From Ignavibacteriales bacterium (lineage in GTDB: Bacteria > Bacteroidota > Ignavibacteria > UBA10030 > SZUA-254), in NCBI GenBank assembly GCA_016214905.1, contig JACRMQ010000007.1, positions 567,695-631,694 of the forward strand: DNA of 64,000 bases, read 5' to 3'. The notes beneath the pieces are model-generated. The model worked only from the letters and a program-made list of their open reading frames with translations, searched no databases and was not told the origin of the DNA. Position 1 is the stretch's first letter, and the number at the start of each line of letters is the position of its first letter. A program made the position numbers and the translations under genes. Of the stretch, positions 37,237 through 45,698 are shown in pieces.

Positions 37237-38400
37237 ATGATAATAGATAACCTTTTTAAAAGAATCATTTCCATTGCAGTTTCTTGCACATTGTCACACA
37301 CCGGATTATCACAAACAATCCCCAAAGATAGTTTGTACCTAGGACAGTTGCCGCCGGGTAACGAACCAAAAGCCTTAAGACTGGAAGTCACGCCGGGATC
37401 ATTTGCCGCTGAAAGAATCGCTATCTCCAAAGACGGCTCCGAGATTTTTTATTCCGAAATAAAAAGTTATTATCCGGTAACCGGTGATAAAATTAGATAT
37501 TATAAGTATGAAAATAACAAATGGAGTGAATCGAAGATATTGTTCGAAGGATTTTTCGGTCCTGGTTTATCATTGACGGGGGATACGCTATTTATTGAAC
37601 ATGATCATAATATGTATTTTTCAAGTAGGCAAGAAACAAGGTGGAGTTCACCTAAACCATTTTTCACTTCTATTGAATCCGCACATTATCTGCAAGTTAC
37701 GAATAATGGGAATTATTATGTCTCCGCTAATTCGGCAAGTTCAGTAGGAGCATCGGATTGGAGTAAGGTTCAAATTACAGGAAGAGATACCATTGCTAAA
37801 AGTTTGGGCTTCCCAATTAACAGAGTTGTTGATGATCAAGACTTTTTTATTGCAAAGGATGAAAGCTATATTTTCACCTGCCAGCAAGGACCGATATGCA
37901 TCAGTTACCCAAATAGCAAAGGCGGATGGTTCAATGGCAGATATCTAAATAATAAAATTAATTTTGGTATCAGCCATTGGGGTGCTTATGTACCGCCAGA
38001 TGGTAAATATCTTTTCTATACCACGGGTGCTAAAATGGATTATTCAGACGTACAGGTCTACTGGGTAAGCATAGGCAATATTGTTGACAGCATGAAAAAC
38101 ACAAACCTTCCTCCTTATGTAAAAAACAAACCTAGACCACAAACCGCAACGGTCGGGAAAATGTTTTCTTTCATTGTACCGGATGATGCCGTTTGCGATG
38201 ATGATGGAAACAGTATCCGTTATGAAGTGCTTTCACTCGATAGCAGCCCTATGCCTTCATGGTTAAGCTTCAATTCGCAAACTAAAATTTTATCAGGCAC
38301 TCCGGTTACTGCTGGAAAAATTACATTAAGATTTAACGCGTATGATGACAAAAAAGTAATGACAGCTTTTGGGCTCACGATAAATGTTTTGGATAAATAA
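37237..38400 (+). CDS. Secreted PD40-propeller protein with Ig-like C-terminal domain
   Basis: The 387-residue exported protein resembles residues 25-395 of the 1356-residue T9SS protein upstream: DSLYLGQLPPGN near the N-terminus, PD40 strands (ISKDGSEIFYSEI, FIAKDESYIFTC, YVPPDGKYLFYTT), the VYWVSIGNIVDSMKNTN motif, then an Ig/cadherin-like domain (about 300-385; VCDDDGNSIRYEV, PSWLSFNSQTKILSGTP). It has no T9SS sorting domain, so it is probably periplasmic or secreted in another way. It follows the TonB receptor by 37 bases. A signal peptide is present (IISIAVSCTLSHTGLSQ), longer than usual at the N-side; a downstream start cannot be excluded. No catalytic residues are evident; ligand unknown. 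Confidence 0.82.
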   Translation: MIIDNLFKRIISIAVSCTLSHTGLSQTIPKDSLYLGQLPPGNEPKALRLEVTPGSFAAERIAISKDGSEIFYSEIKSYYPVTGDKIRYYKYENNKWSESKILFEGFFGPGLSLTGDTLFIEHDHNMYFSSRQETRWSSPKPFFTSIESAHYLQVTNNGNYYVSANSASSVGASDWSKVQITGRDTIAKSLGFPINRVVDDQDFFIAKDESYIFTCQQGPICISYPNSKGGWFNGRYLNNKINFGISHWGAYVPPDGKYLFYTTGAKMDYSDVQVYWVSIGNIVDSMKNTNLPPYVKNKPRPQTATVGKMFSFIVPDDAVCDDDGNSIRYEVLSLDSSPMPSWLSFNSQTKILSGTPVTAGKITLRFNAYDDKKVMTAFGLTINVLDK

Positions 38401-38535
38401 CAGTCTAAAAATTCGAATGCATGAAATCAGTTTTGAAAAGTAGAATTAAAAATAATATGATAGCTTTTGAGGATATTTCGTTAAAGTAAAAAATGGACTT
38501 CAATTATATATCTATAATCAAAAATCGATAGAAAA

Positions 38536-40104
38536 ATGAAAACTAAAATAGTCGCTTTGTTTATCAGTATCCTTGTTGTTGCGCACTTCCATCAAAAAGT
38601 TTTTTCACAGCAACAACGGGAGACTCTCCTGAATGTCCTCGGGACTTTCCCTCAGCACCCACCAGTCAAAGTTGATACGTTGGAGAAGGTGCAACTTGAA
38701 TCCGGTTGGCGGTACAAGATAGAGTATCTGTCTGAGCCGGCGAACAATCTTTTCGATGAACCGGAGGATAGAATTCGGGCTTACCTCTTTGTCCCACAAC
38801 ATAAACCTGGTCAGCGGCTACCTGCAATTGTCGCTATCCATCAGGATGCCGACAACGTACATCTCGGCAAGTCAGAACCGGCTGGATTGGACACAGACGA
38901 CGGGAAACACCAATACTACGACGACCAGAAATATGGTCTTGAGCTTTTCCTTCGCGGCTATGTTGTTATCTGCCCCGATAGATTTGGACATGCAGAGAGA
39001 AGAAGAATTTTGCCGGGTGATACGATGTTGGTGAACCAGGAACGGGATGCCGATCTCTATAATCACCGTGTAGGTCAGTTATTGCTAAATGGGAGAACAA
39101 GTCAGGGCAAAGAGGCATACGACTTGACGCGGGCTATTGACGTGCTATATTCGCTCGATGTTGTCGATACGAATCATATCGGCGCAATCGGACATTCGGC
39201 AGGCGGTTACAACTTGATTTACTTCATGTTCGCCGATTCGCGGGTGAAGGCTGGAATATCTTCCTGCGGTTTTTTTGAATTGTTGAATTTTTTTAACGAC
39301 AAGGAGCCGGTTAAGCGTTGGGCTAGTTCGGCATTGCCTGGATTGGCGAAGGTAGGTAAATCGGCAGACTACCTTGCCGCACTTGCACCACGACCAATTT
39401 TGCTAACACGCGGGAGGGGCGAATGGTTGGGTCATCCCGATGGCGAAAGAAGAAGCGCCAAACATGTCCAGGAAACTGTCGAACTCGAGCGGTACTCCCG
39501 TGAACGATACGAGGCTCTTAACGCCGGGGATAATTTGAAAGTCATTTACTTCGATGGAGGACATTTTTTTACGCTGTCGGTCAAAAAGATAGCATATCAT
39601 TGGTTGGATAAATATCTGAATCCCACGAAATGGCAACGAGAGGAGTTGGTAATTCAACGACTTGACGACCTTTGCACTCAAATGAAGCAACAAGGCAAAG
39701 AATCCGCGCTACAGTGTTTTCTTCCTGCTGAAAAGCAGGATCATATCCGGCATCTGGTCTTCATCGGTCAATCCGCTAAAGCAGCCACACTAATCGAGGA
39801 AAGTCAGAGGCAGATCAAAGGCTTTGGCGCAAACAAAATTAAGCCCGTGAAGGTTGAGTTTACTTTTTCTGCTCCTGATGCTAAAGAAGTTTTTGTTGCA
39901 GGAAGTTTCAATGGATGGAATCCCACTAGTGACAAACTGACGAAACAGAGCAATGGCAGATGGGAAATGAGCATGTCTCTCCCGATCGGGGTTTATTGTT
40001 ACAAATTCGTTTCCGATGGGAAATGGTTTATCGATCCACAAAACATGGAGAAGTACTACAACGCCGAAGGAGGAGATAATTCAGTACTTGTCGTTTCGAG
40101 GTGA
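38536..40104 (+). CDS. Secreted alpha/beta hydrolase (esterase) fused to a CBM48-like domain
   Basis: The 522-residue protein has a signal peptide (ending KVFSQ), an alpha/beta hydrolase domain (about residues 60-365) with nucleophile S221 in the elbow GHSAGG, an oxyanion-type region AIVAIHQD, an acid candidate in LTRGRGEWLGHPDGE and catalytic histidine in DGGHFF (about 341). It resembles dienelactone-hydrolase or acetyl-xylan-esterase-like enzymes. Residues about 435-521 form a separate CBM48/AMPK-beta-type domain (VEFTFSAPDAKEVFVAGSFN, then GWNP, and GVYCYKFVSDGKWFIDP), a glycogen/starch-binding fold. This combination suggests an esterase acting on substituted glucans or related polysaccharides. 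The gene stands alone, preceded by 135 AT-rich bases. The order (enzyme first, CBM48 last) is unusual, since CBM48 usually precedes the enzyme. Confidence 0.85.
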   Translation: MKTKIVALFISILVVAHFHQKVFSQQQRETLLNVLGTFPQHPPVKVDTLEKVQLESGWRYKIEYLSEPANNLFDEPEDRIRAYLFVPQHKPGQRLPAIVAIHQDADNVHLGKSEPAGLDTDDGKHQYYDDQKYGLELFLRGYVVICPDRFGHAERRRILPGDTMLVNQERDADLYNHRVGQLLLNGRTSQGKEAYDLTRAIDVLYSLDVVDTNHIGAIGHSAGGYNLIYFMFADSRVKAGISSCGFFELLNFFNDKEPVKRWASSALPGLAKVGKSADYLAALAPRPILLTRGRGEWLGHPDGERRSAKHVQETVELERYSRERYEALNAGDNLKVIYFDGGHFFTLSVKKIAYHWLDKYLNPTKWQREELVIQRLDDLCTQMKQQGKESALQCFLPAEKQDHIRHLVFIGQSAKAATLIEESQRQIKGFGANKIKPVKVEFTFSAPDAKEVFVAGSFNGWNPTSDKLTKQSNGRWEMSMSLPIGVYCYKFVSDGKWFIDPQNMEKYYNAEGGDNSVLVVSR

Positions 40105-40192
40105 GAATGATGACCATACGTATCGCCGATAATGTGAATCAAATTACTTCGTGATATTATCACAACTACTATTTTATAATTCTGGTACTTCG

Positions 40193-41068
40193 ATGAAGAA
40201 TTTTGATAAACCCGAAATATTAAGTAAGAGCGATGGATACTTCTTCGGAGTAAGAGATGGACATCATTTATTTATCTATAATTATACGCCTGTAGAAAAT
40301 TACAACTCCACAATCTTCATCATCTCGGGCATAACCGGGATAAATCATCACAATGAAAAAGATTTGATCAGTATTTTGTCGAATGACGAAAACAGAGTTG
40401 TCGTTATTTACCCACGGGGAACCGGATATTCTGAAGGTATGCGCGGTGATATTTCTAATTTTGAAGATTTTATTAATGACTTCTCAGAAATCATTTCAAA
40501 TGATAAAGATTATAATTCCGAACATCATAAAATTTTTTTGTATGGTCATAGCATGTCATGTGCAATTTTGTTAGCTGTTACATACAATCTGAAAAACATC
40601 GCCGGAGCAATTCTTGTCAATCCACCTTATATGCAAAAAGCAGCTAAAGGTATGTCGCCAAGTTTTTGTCAATACATAAAATATGGTTGTTATTATCTTT
40701 TTGCAAGGCATACTCCGATCGTTAATATGGCAGGCGATCCAAACATGATTGAAAACGAAGAAGACAGAAAAGAATCAGAATCAAGAATAAATGATTCATC
40801 ATTAGTAAAGTATTTCAGTATGTATATGATGATTGAATCAAAAAAAATAATGGACTCAATGATTGAATATTCAAAAACCGCGAATTATCCACTATTGCTA
40901 ATTTATGGTGAGAAAGATAATATCGTTGACAAAACAGGATGCGATTTGATTTTCAAAAACTGGAAACATCAAAACAAACAATACATACTTATAGAAAACG
41001 GTTCACATGGAAAATCAACTGTAACACAAGCAAATGAAATTATTCGAAAATGGATAAGCAACAAATAA
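40193..41068 (+). CDS. Alpha/beta hydrolase (lysophospholipase-like)
   Basis: The protein has 291 residues from ATG 40193; a GTG at 40151 would add 14 residues, and neither start has a clear ribosome binding site. It has an alpha/beta hydrolase fold with nucleophile serine in FLYGHSMSCAIL, oxyanion-region strand TIFIISGITGINHH, acid in LLLIYGEKDNIVD and catalytic histidine in IENGSHGKS. The pattern fits the serine aminopeptidase S33/monoglyceride lipase group. No signal peptide is visible. Its last 75 codons have a diverged copy at 42216-42435 beyond the kelch gene, showing a past tandem duplication. The substrate is unknown. Confidence 0.82.
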   Translation: MKNFDKPEILSKSDGYFFGVRDGHHLFIYNYTPVENYNSTIFIISGITGINHHNEKDLISILSNDENRVVVIYPRGTGYSEGMRGDISNFEDFINDFSEIISNDKDYNSEHHKIFLYGHSMSCAILLAVTYNLKNIAGAILVNPPYMQKAAKGMSPSFCQYIKYGCYYLFARHTPIVNMAGDPNMIENEEDRKESESRINDSSLVKYFSMYMMIESKKIMDSMIEYSKTANYPLLLIYGEKDNIVDKTGCDLIFKNWKHQNKQYILIENGSHGKSTVTQANEIIRKWISNK

Positions 41069-41237
41069 TGAAAAAATAACTCTGTCAGGCATGTGTATTC
41101 ACTGTTATATATGACGACATTATACTTATATGCTAGTTAGTTGCAATATGGATCGTTTCCATATAAGCTAAATAGGATAGAGATTAGCAACTGGTAAATA
41201 TTATAAAAATGATTGTTTAACTTAAAAGATTATTAAA

Positions 41238-42209
41238 ATGGTAACAAAGATTTTTTTTACTCTACTTTTATCTGGATTAATTTTCATTAATTCCTATTCA
41301 CAAAAAATAGTATGGAAACCCAAAGCGGAACTTCCAAACAAATGTTTGAGTGGATCAGCGGTAACTTGTCAAGAAAAAATTTACTATATCGTTGGACAAA
41401 TACAAATTGATACCAATAAACCAACTGCATCAAGACTGATGTACGAATATAATTTAACAATGGATGAATGGATTGAGAAACCTAACATGCCGACCGCACG
41501 CTGGAATCTTGCAACAGCCTGCGTTGAGGGTAAAATTTATGCGATAGGAGGAGATAAATTTCTTGATAAAAATGAAATGTTTAATACAACAACAGAAAGC
41601 TGGCAAACACTTGCCCCTATGCTTACAGCCAGGCAACACATGAAAGCTGCTGTTGTAGATAACAAAATATACATTATTGGAGGATTGGAAAGTTGGTCGA
41701 AAGTTTCAGCAAAAAATGAAGTGTATAATCCACAAACAGATACATGGGAAGAAAAGGCACCTATCCCTACGCCAAGACATAATTATTCTGCAGCAGTTTA
41801 TAATAATAAGATATATATTTTTGGAGGAAACACAAATAAAGGTGGAGATATTTGGTCATTTACTTCAAGTGTCGAGGTGTATGATCCAGCTACAAATAAA
41901 TGGGATACTTGTGCTTCACTACCAACAACAAGAGTCGGTTTTGGCATAGGTTTAATCAACAATAAGATATTAATCGCAGGTGGATTTTCGGATGATGAAG
42001 ATTTGACTCGTGTAGATTTGTTTGATCCTGATACGGGTTTGTGGAACCAAAGTAATCCACTACCGAAGAACAACGTTTTGATGGGCTCAGCTATTTTGAA
42101 TAATAAATTATACATTATTGGAGGTTCAGATGGACCTCCAAAATGGAATGGATATAATACGGTTTATGAGGGAACTATCGAGGAATCATCTAATATTATT
42201 AAACATTGA
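41238..42209 (+). CDS. Secreted kelch-repeat propeller protein
   Basis: The 323-residue protein has a signal peptide (ILFINSYSQ region, about 1-22) and five to six kelch repeats of about 48-50 residues, each with the GG doublet and spaced Y and W residues (CVEGKIYAIGG, VDNKIYIIGG, YNNKIYIFGG, INNKILIAGG, LNNKLYIIGG). This folds as a six-bladed propeller, probably a periplasmic or surface binding protein, or a sialic-acid-mutarotase-like protein, although key family residues are not evident. It is inserted between an intact alpha/beta hydrolase gene and a broken copy of that gene's 3' end. It begins 170 bases after the hydrolase and probably has its own promoter. Confidence 0.87.
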   Translation: MVTKIFFTLLLSGLIFINSYSQKIVWKPKAELPNKCLSGSAVTCQEKIYYIVGQIQIDTNKPTASRLMYEYNLTMDEWIEKPNMPTARWNLATACVEGKIYAIGGDKFLDKNEMFNTTTESWQTLAPMLTARQHMKAAVVDNKIYIIGGLESWSKVSAKNEVYNPQTDTWEEKAPIPTPRHNYSAAVYNNKIYIFGGNTNKGGDIWSFTSSVEVYDPATNKWDTCASLPTTRVGFGIGLINNKILIAGGFSDDEDLTRVDLFDPDTGLWNQSNPLPKNNVLMGSAILNNKLYIIGGSDGPPKWNGYNTVYEGTIEESSNIIKH

Positions 42210-42215
42210 ATATTG

Positions 42216-42435
42216 TCTGGATTCAATGATTGATTATTCCAAAACTGCAGGTTGTCCACTCTTATTAATTAATGGTGAGAAGGAAAATATCGTTGACAAA
42301 AAAGGCTGGGATTTAATTTTTGAAAACTGGAAACATGAAGACAAACGATATGTATTAATCGAAAATGGTTCACATGGAAAATCAACTGTAATTTAATCAA
42401 ATGAAATAATTCAAAAATGGTTAACGAACAAATAA
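42216..42435 (+). pseudogene. Truncated, stop-interrupted copy of the alpha/beta hydrolase 3' end
   Basis: Right after the kelch stop codon the sequence reads LDSMIDYSKTAGCPLLLING, then EKENIVDKKGWDLIFENW and IENGSHGKSTVI, colinear with the C-terminal 75 residues of the hydrolase at 40193-41068. A TAA at 42394-42396 interrupts it where the intact gene has an ACA codon, and the frame then continues with SNEIIQKWLTNK to a stop at 42433-42435 matching the parent's end. No start codon or N-terminal part is present. It contains the histidine and acid region but no nucleophile, so it cannot be an active hydrolase. Confidence 0.88.
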
Positions 42436-42510
42436 TGGAAAACGAATGCCCAATACGTATTACCAGCAATGTAAAAACATAAAGGAGAATGACTAATAAT
42501 AAAAAAGATT

Positions 42511-43077
42511 TTGATAATCAACGGACATCCTGACAAAAACAGTTTATGTTATGAATTTGCAATTAGTTATAAAAGAGGAGCTGAAAAATCTTCATCTGAT
42601 TGCACATTAGTAAATCTTATAGATTTGCATTTTGACCCAATTTTACATTATGGATATAGGCAAAGGACTGAACTTGAACCAGATTTGTTGAAAGTCCAGA
42701 ACGACATATTAAATGCTGACCATTTGGTTTTTATTTATCCTACATGGTGGGGGACATATCCTGCGTTATTAAAAGGATTTATTGATAGAGTTTTTCTACC
42801 AAAGTTTGCTTTTAAACATCGTGACAACTCTTTGTTTTGGGATAAACTGCTAAAGAGAAAATCTGCAAGACTTATTGTAACAATGGACACGCCTAAATGG
42901 TATTATTCATTGATATATAAGAGCCCAGGTCACAATTCGATGAAAAGAGGAATTTTAGGGTTTTGTGGAATAAAACCTGTAAAAATAAGTGCATTTGGAC
43001 CGATTAAATCATCTGACGATTTTAAACGTAAAAAATGGATTAATCAAATAGAAAAACTTGGTCAAGAACAAAAATAA
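42511..43077 (+). CDS. NAD(P)H quinone oxidoreductase-like flavodoxin-fold protein, apparent frameshift at its start
   Basis: The 188-residue frame matches the flavodoxin_2/NAD(P)H dehydrogenase (quinone) family: ILIINGHPDKNS at the FMN-phosphate loop, FIYPTWWGTYPALLKGFIDR at about residues 75-94 and a later glycine-rich region. These FMN or FAD enzymes reduce quinones or other electrophiles in the cytoplasm. Only a TTG is available at 42511, without ribosome binding site. However, an AAAGGAG (42481-42487) precedes ATG 42489, which is in frame -1 relative to the body; removing one A from the run at 42501-42506 would give MTNNKKILIINGHP, the expected N-terminus. Either the run holds a sequencing error or mutation, or slippage occurs. 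It overlaps the next gene by one base (TAATG). Confidence 0.8.
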   Translation: MIINGHPDKNSLCYEFAISYKRGAEKSSSDCTLVNLIDLHFDPILHYGYRQRTELEPDLLKVQNDILNADHLVFIYPTWWGTYPALLKGFIDRVFLPKFAFKHRDNSLFWDKLLKRKSARLIVTMDTPKWYYSLIYKSPGHNSMKRGILGFCGIKPVKISAFGPIKSSDDFKRKKWINQIEKLGQEQK

Positions 43078-43847
43078 TGTCAGAAGGCAACAAAAAAAAT
43101 ATCAGTATGCATATCACTTGGACAAACAAAATGAATAATGCAATAATAATTGGTGCAACATCAGGCATAGGAAAGGGACTTGCAAAATTACTAGTGGACA
43201 ACGGCTACAAAGTTGGAATTTCCGGAAGACGTTCAGAGTTACTTGACGAATTAAAAAAAAGAAATCCTAATTCTTTTGTAACAAAAACTTTTGACATAAC
43301 AGACACTGATTTAGTCGTTGAGAATTTAGAAGAATTGACTTCTGAAATGGGTGGACTTGACTTACTTATTCTATGTGCAGGAACAGGTGACTTAAACGAA
43401 AATTTGGACTTTGAAATAGAAAAACGCACAATTGACACAAATGTAGTTGGGTTTACTTGTATTGCAGACTGGACATTTAAATTCTTTGAAAAACAAGAGT
43501 ACGGACATTTGGTCGCTATCAGTTCAATTGGCGGATTACGAGGAAGCAGGCAAGCGCCATCCTACAATGCAACAAAAGCCTACCAAATAAATTACTTAGA
43601 AGGATTAAGACAAAAAACAGCTAATCTGAAAAAGCCAATATTTATTATTGATATAAGGCCGGGTCTTGTAGATACTGAAATGGCAAAAGGAGATGGATTA
43701 TTTTGGGTGATGCCTGCACAAAAAACGGTAAGTCAAATTTTTAATGCTGTAAAAAAGAGAAGAAAAATTGTATACGTAACAAAACGTTGGAGAATAATTG
43801 CTTCAATTTTGAAATTAATACCTAGGCCAATTTATGACAGAATGTGA
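43077..43847 (+). CDS. Short-chain dehydrogenase/reductase (SDR)
   Basis: The 256-residue frame contains a classic SDR: NAD(P)-binding motif IIGATSGIGKGLA (TGxxxGxG type, with A for T), NAG-like AGTG motif (LCAGTGD), catalytic serine in ISSIGGLRGS and the YxxxK pair in SYNATKAYQ. Its GR motif after the first beta-strand (SGRRSEL) suggests NADP. The ATG at 43077 shares a base with the preceding stop codon, implying translational coupling with the quinone oxidoreductase-like gene; an internal ATG at 43131 (MNNAIIIGA) would be the usual family start, and I cannot exclude it. The substrate is unknown. The C-terminal tail (about residues 220-256) has a membrane-like character seen in some reductases of this group. 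Confidence 0.88.
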   Translation: MSEGNKKNISMHITWTNKMNNAIIIGATSGIGKGLAKLLVDNGYKVGISGRRSELLDELKKRNPNSFVTKTFDITDTDLVVENLEELTSEMGGLDLLILCAGTGDLNENLDFEIEKRTIDTNVVGFTCIADWTFKFFEKQEYGHLVAISSIGGLRGSRQAPSYNATKAYQINYLEGLRQKTANLKKPIFIIDIRPGLVDTEMAKGDGLFWVMPAQKTVSQIFNAVKKRRKIVYVTKRWRIIASILKLIPRPIYDRM

Positions 43848-43856
43848 GGAATAAAT

Positions 43857-44534
43857 ATGAATCCAAATAGAAAAACAGCAATTGCATTTGGAATATTTCT
43901 AATTAGCGGAATAATTTTTGGAATATTAAATACGGTTCCTGCGTTGGAGTATCCAGATTATCTGGTAAAATTATCATCAATCAAGATGCAAGTTTTGATG
44001 GCAATATTTTTTCAATTTACTATGGCTGCAATTTATGTGTGCGTTGCGGTTTTATTATATCCCATAATTAAAAAATATAATGAATTGTATGCACTCGGGT
44101 ACTTCGGATTCAGAATAATTGGGGCTGCATTTCTTTTTGTCGGAATAGTTTCTCTATTGCTGTTATTATATATAAGTCAAAGTTTTGTATCAGCAGGGCA
44201 GCCAAACCAATCACATTTCCAGACCATAGGAGCATTACTTAGAGTAGGTAGAGATTGGATGAATCATATTGGCTTTATACTGCCGTGGAGTTTAGGCGGT
44301 TTAATATTATACTATTCTTTTTTTAGAATGAAACTAATTCCTGCATGGCTATCGGTCTGGGGTATTATTGGTTCTACTTTAACTTTATTGGCAACATTTC
44401 TGTTAATGTTTGAACTAATTGAAATAGTAACACCAATTTACTTGTTAATGAATACACCAACAGCTTTATTTGAATTAGTTTTGGCAGTTTTTCTCATAAG
44501 AAAAGGATTTAATTCATCAGCAATAACTTTCTAA
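43857..44534 (+). CDS. DUF4386 family membrane protein
   Basis: The 225-residue protein has six hydrophobic helices and begins MNPNRKTAIAFGIFLISGII, the usual start of DUF4386 proteins (often NRKTAIIVGVLFI). The signatures GIVSLLLLL, RDWMNHIGFILPWSLGGLIL and SVWGIIGSTLTLLA also match. The family's role is unknown. The gene begins 9 bases after the SDR stop with GAGGAATAAAT just upstream, so it is in the same transcription unit as the SDR. DUF4386 genes are often single accessory genes; there is nothing here to suggest a partner enzyme. Confidence 0.85.
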   Translation: MNPNRKTAIAFGIFLISGIIFGILNTVPALEYPDYLVKLSSIKMQVLMAIFFQFTMAAIYVCVAVLLYPIIKKYNELYALGYFGFRIIGAAFLFVGIVSLLLLLYISQSFVSAGQPNQSHFQTIGALLRVGRDWMNHIGFILPWSLGGLILYYSFFRMKLIPAWLSVWGIIGSTLTLLATFLLMFELIEIVTPIYLLMNTPTALFELVLAVFLIRKGFNSSAITF

Positions 44535-44605
44535 TTATTATCAAAATGTTTAGGTGCAGGTTATTTTAATTGAAAATATTACGAACACACAATAAGAAAT
44601 ATAAA

Positions 44606-45541
44606 ATGAAAATCGGAATAATCGGTACAGGAGGGGTCGGAGGTTACTTCGGCGGTAAGATTGCAAAAGCAGGTTATGATGTTACATTTGTTACCAGAGG
44701 ATTAAATCTTAATGTATTAAAAACAAACGGTCTAATCGTAAAAAGTATTCAAGGAGATTTTAAAATAAGCAGAGTTAACGCGACCGAGAAAATAGAAGAT
44801 TTGAAACATTCAGATTTGATTTTAATTTGTGTTAAAGCATGGCAGGTGAAAGAAGTTGCATTAAAATTAAAATCGGTTATAAAAGAAAATGCCGTTGTAA
44901 TCCCTCTCCAAAACGGAATATTGGCAGTTGATGAATTAAAAATTTATCTAAACGAAGTTAATATTGTAGGTGGCTTATGTTTTATAATAAGCAAAATGGA
45001 ATCGCCTGGAATAATAAATCACTTTGGGGTCGAGCCTTCAATTGTATTTGGAGAAATAAATAATTTGAAAACCGAAAGATTAAATAATATAAAAGAAGTA
45101 TTTGATAAGTCAGGAATAAAATCAAAAATATCAGAAGATATTAAGGCGGATTTATGGAAGAAATTTATAACAATCTGTGTAAGCGGACTGCTGGCTGTAA
45201 CAAAATCGACGTACGGCGAACTTAGAGAATTGCCTGAAACTCGCAGGATGATGATTGATTTGTTGCAAGAAATTTATATGCTCTCTCAAAAAATTGGAGT
45301 AGATATAAAGTCCGATTTTGTAGATAATATTGTAACACTGATTGATACTTATCCGTATGATTCTACATCATCCTTGACAAGAGATATATGGGAGGGAAAG
45401 CCGTCCGAGATTAATTATCAGAATGGAACCGTCGTTAAACTTGGACAGAGATACGGCATTGAAACAACGATAAATAAGTTTGTTTATAGTTGCATTCTTC
45501 CAATGGAATTAAAAGCAAGAATATCGGGAAACATGAAATAA
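44606..45541 (+). CDS. 2-dehydropantoate 2-reductase-like (ApbA/PanE) protein
   Basis: The 311-residue protein starts at ATG 44606 (MKIGIIGTGGVGGYFGGKIA), which puts the Rossmann motif GxGxxG at the N-terminus as in the family; an upstream TTG at 44570 is unlikely. Conserved ApbA/PanE features include LILICVKAWQV, PLQNGILAVDEL (the PLQNG motif), the catalytic lysine in DLWKKFITICVSG and the NYQNGTVVKLGQRYGIETT helix. PanE reduces ketopantoate to pantoate in CoA biosynthesis with NADPH. No other pantothenate genes are nearby, and genomes often carry paralogs with unrelated substrates, so the biological role is uncertain. Gap to the upstream gene is 71 bases. Confidence 0.88.
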   Translation: MKIGIIGTGGVGGYFGGKIAKAGYDVTFVTRGLNLNVLKTNGLIVKSIQGDFKISRVNATEKIEDLKHSDLILICVKAWQVKEVALKLKSVIKENAVVIPLQNGILAVDELKIYLNEVNIVGGLCFIISKMESPGIINHFGVEPSIVFGEINNLKTERLNNIKEVFDKSGIKSKISEDIKADLWKKFITICVSGLLAVTKSTYGELRELPETRRMMIDLLQEIYMLSQKIGVDIKSDFVDNIVTLIDTYPYDSTSSLTRDIWEGKPSEINYQNGTVVKLGQRYGIETTINKFVYSCILPMELKARISGNMK

Positions 45542-45698
45542 GAATCGTTATTCTTGTTGTTGAATCAAGAAAAAGATTGTGTGTGCATTTGAAATCAAGT
45601 CTTTATTTCGGATGAAATATAACTACTCAGGTATTTACACGTTGCTGAAAAAGTAATCGTAAGTTAATATTATAAATCATAAATTTAGAAAGTATGAT

